NCBI GenBank assembly: GCA_002368805.1
Contig: DFFH01000030.1
Location: 1 to 13,260, forward strand
DNA from: Mageeibacillus sp. UBA3781
GTDB lineage: Bacteria > Bacillota > Clostridia > Saccharofermentanales > Saccharofermentanaceae
Reading direction: 5' to 3'
Length of the DNA: 13,260 nt
The translations under genes were made by a program, and so were the position numbers. Of this stretch, positions 12,938 to 13,260 are shown in pieces. Position 1 is the stretch's first letter; the number at the start of each line of letters is the position of its first letter. Under the pieces are notes generated by a model. The model was not told the DNA's origin, did not search any database, and saw only the letters and a program-made list of their open reading frames with translations.

Positions 12938-13260
12938 TTGGCAACAGAAAAACTTCAGTATATAGAAGATAACTCTACCGGAATCGAGACCGTGAGTCTG
13001 GAGAACGTCAGCATTTCCTACCCGCCGCACACTCATGTGGGGCATTATGTGTTCGGCATCGTGACGGAAGGAGCGATCCTGATCCGCGTCGGCAATCAGG
13101 CGTTCACATGCTCGGAAGGGGAGTGCTTCTCCGTTCTTCCGGATGTGCAGCATTCGATCGAACCGCGATCCGAACGGTATTCCATGATCACGACATGTAT
13201 CCCTAGAGATGATAATGCGTCAAAAGAACTGGACGTCATCAAGCGCGAGATCCTTGGTAA
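12938..13260 (+). CDS. Cupin-domain protein, probable AraC-family regulator (3' end missing)
   Basis: The first 107 codons of a gene that leaves the window. It starts at TTG 12938, with GAAGGAAG at 12921-12928, spacer 9; the frame has a stop at 12929-12931 and no ATG, so a TTG start is well supported. Visible sequence is a cupin sensor domain: PHTHVGHYVFGIVTEGAILIRVG and then FTCSEGECFSVLPDVQHSIE, in which the spaced histidines of the two cupin motifs (HxHx...E, and PDVQHS) are typical of the sugar-binding N-terminal half of AraC-type regulators. The helix-turn-helix half would lie beyond position 13260, so a DNA-binding role is inferred, not seen; a stand-alone cupin is the alternative. Confidence 0.75.
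   Translation, partial: MATEKLQYIEDNSTGIETVSLENVSISYPPHTHVGHYVFGIVTEGAILIRVGNQAFTCSEGECFSVLPDVQHSIEPRSERYSMITTCIPRDDNASKELDVIKREILG

Noticed and set aside
12494..13153. 219-codon - strand open frame
   Set aside because: Antisense to the GNAT and cupin genes, whose + strand motifs are clear.

Overview
The window looks like a chromosome segment from an anaerobic Bacillota (class Clostridia, probably Lachnospiraceae or a near relative). This is inferred from AGGAGG-type ribosome binding sites, UUG/GUG starts, AT-rich promoters of the extended -10 type (TGnTATAAT), about 50% GC, and the protein families seen: GT8 glycosyltransferases, EFR1-type flavodoxin/ferredoxin, DUF3592, a holin-like toxin and a zeta toxin. 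Every gene I accept lies on the + strand. The long - strand frames are shadows. No rRNA, tRNA, CRISPR array or transposase gene was seen.

Left part (1-7800), dense and orderly. A lysophospholipid acyltransferase (cut by the window start), a GT8 glycosyltransferase and a GT8-acyltransferase fusion are translationally coupled through two 8-base overlaps. They are followed by a MATE-family transporter, an acyl-ACP thioesterase, a two-TM DUF3592 protein and a Nudix-PfkB sugar kinase fusion. The first five genes read as a membrane lipid/glycolipid module: acyl transfer, glycosyl transfer, export or flipping, and acyl chain release. This grouping is inference from content and order.

Middle part (7800-10480), accessory and partly decayed. 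It starts with a terminator hairpin and a 50/62-bp palindromic tandem repeat array, then a P-loop kinase-like protein. Next is a compact locus with the architecture of a type I toxin-antitoxin system: a holin-like toxin reading frame with an in-frame TAA, a strong Shine-Dalgarno buried in a hairpin, 5'-3' long-range pairing of the mRNA, and a convergent antisense promoter. After a GNAT acetyltransferase come an amino-terminal stub of an adenosine deaminase-like gene, an AT-rich small lysine-rich gene, and a zeta-toxin gene that keeps its Walker A motif but stops after 37 codons. This stretch is a graveyard of toxin-antitoxin and enzyme fragments.

Right part (10480-13260). A flavodoxin/2x[4Fe-4S] protein, an AAC(3)-family acetyltransferase whose ribosome binding site is the last copy of an 11-bp tandem repeat, a GNAT tail fragment, a full RimJ/RimL-like GNAT, and the first 107 codons of a cupin protein that is probably the sensor half of an AraC-type regulator and runs off the window.

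The best candidate for something not previously described is the type I toxin-antitoxin-like locus at 8868-9158. The GT8-acyltransferase and Nudix-PfkB fusions and the palindromic repeat array come next.
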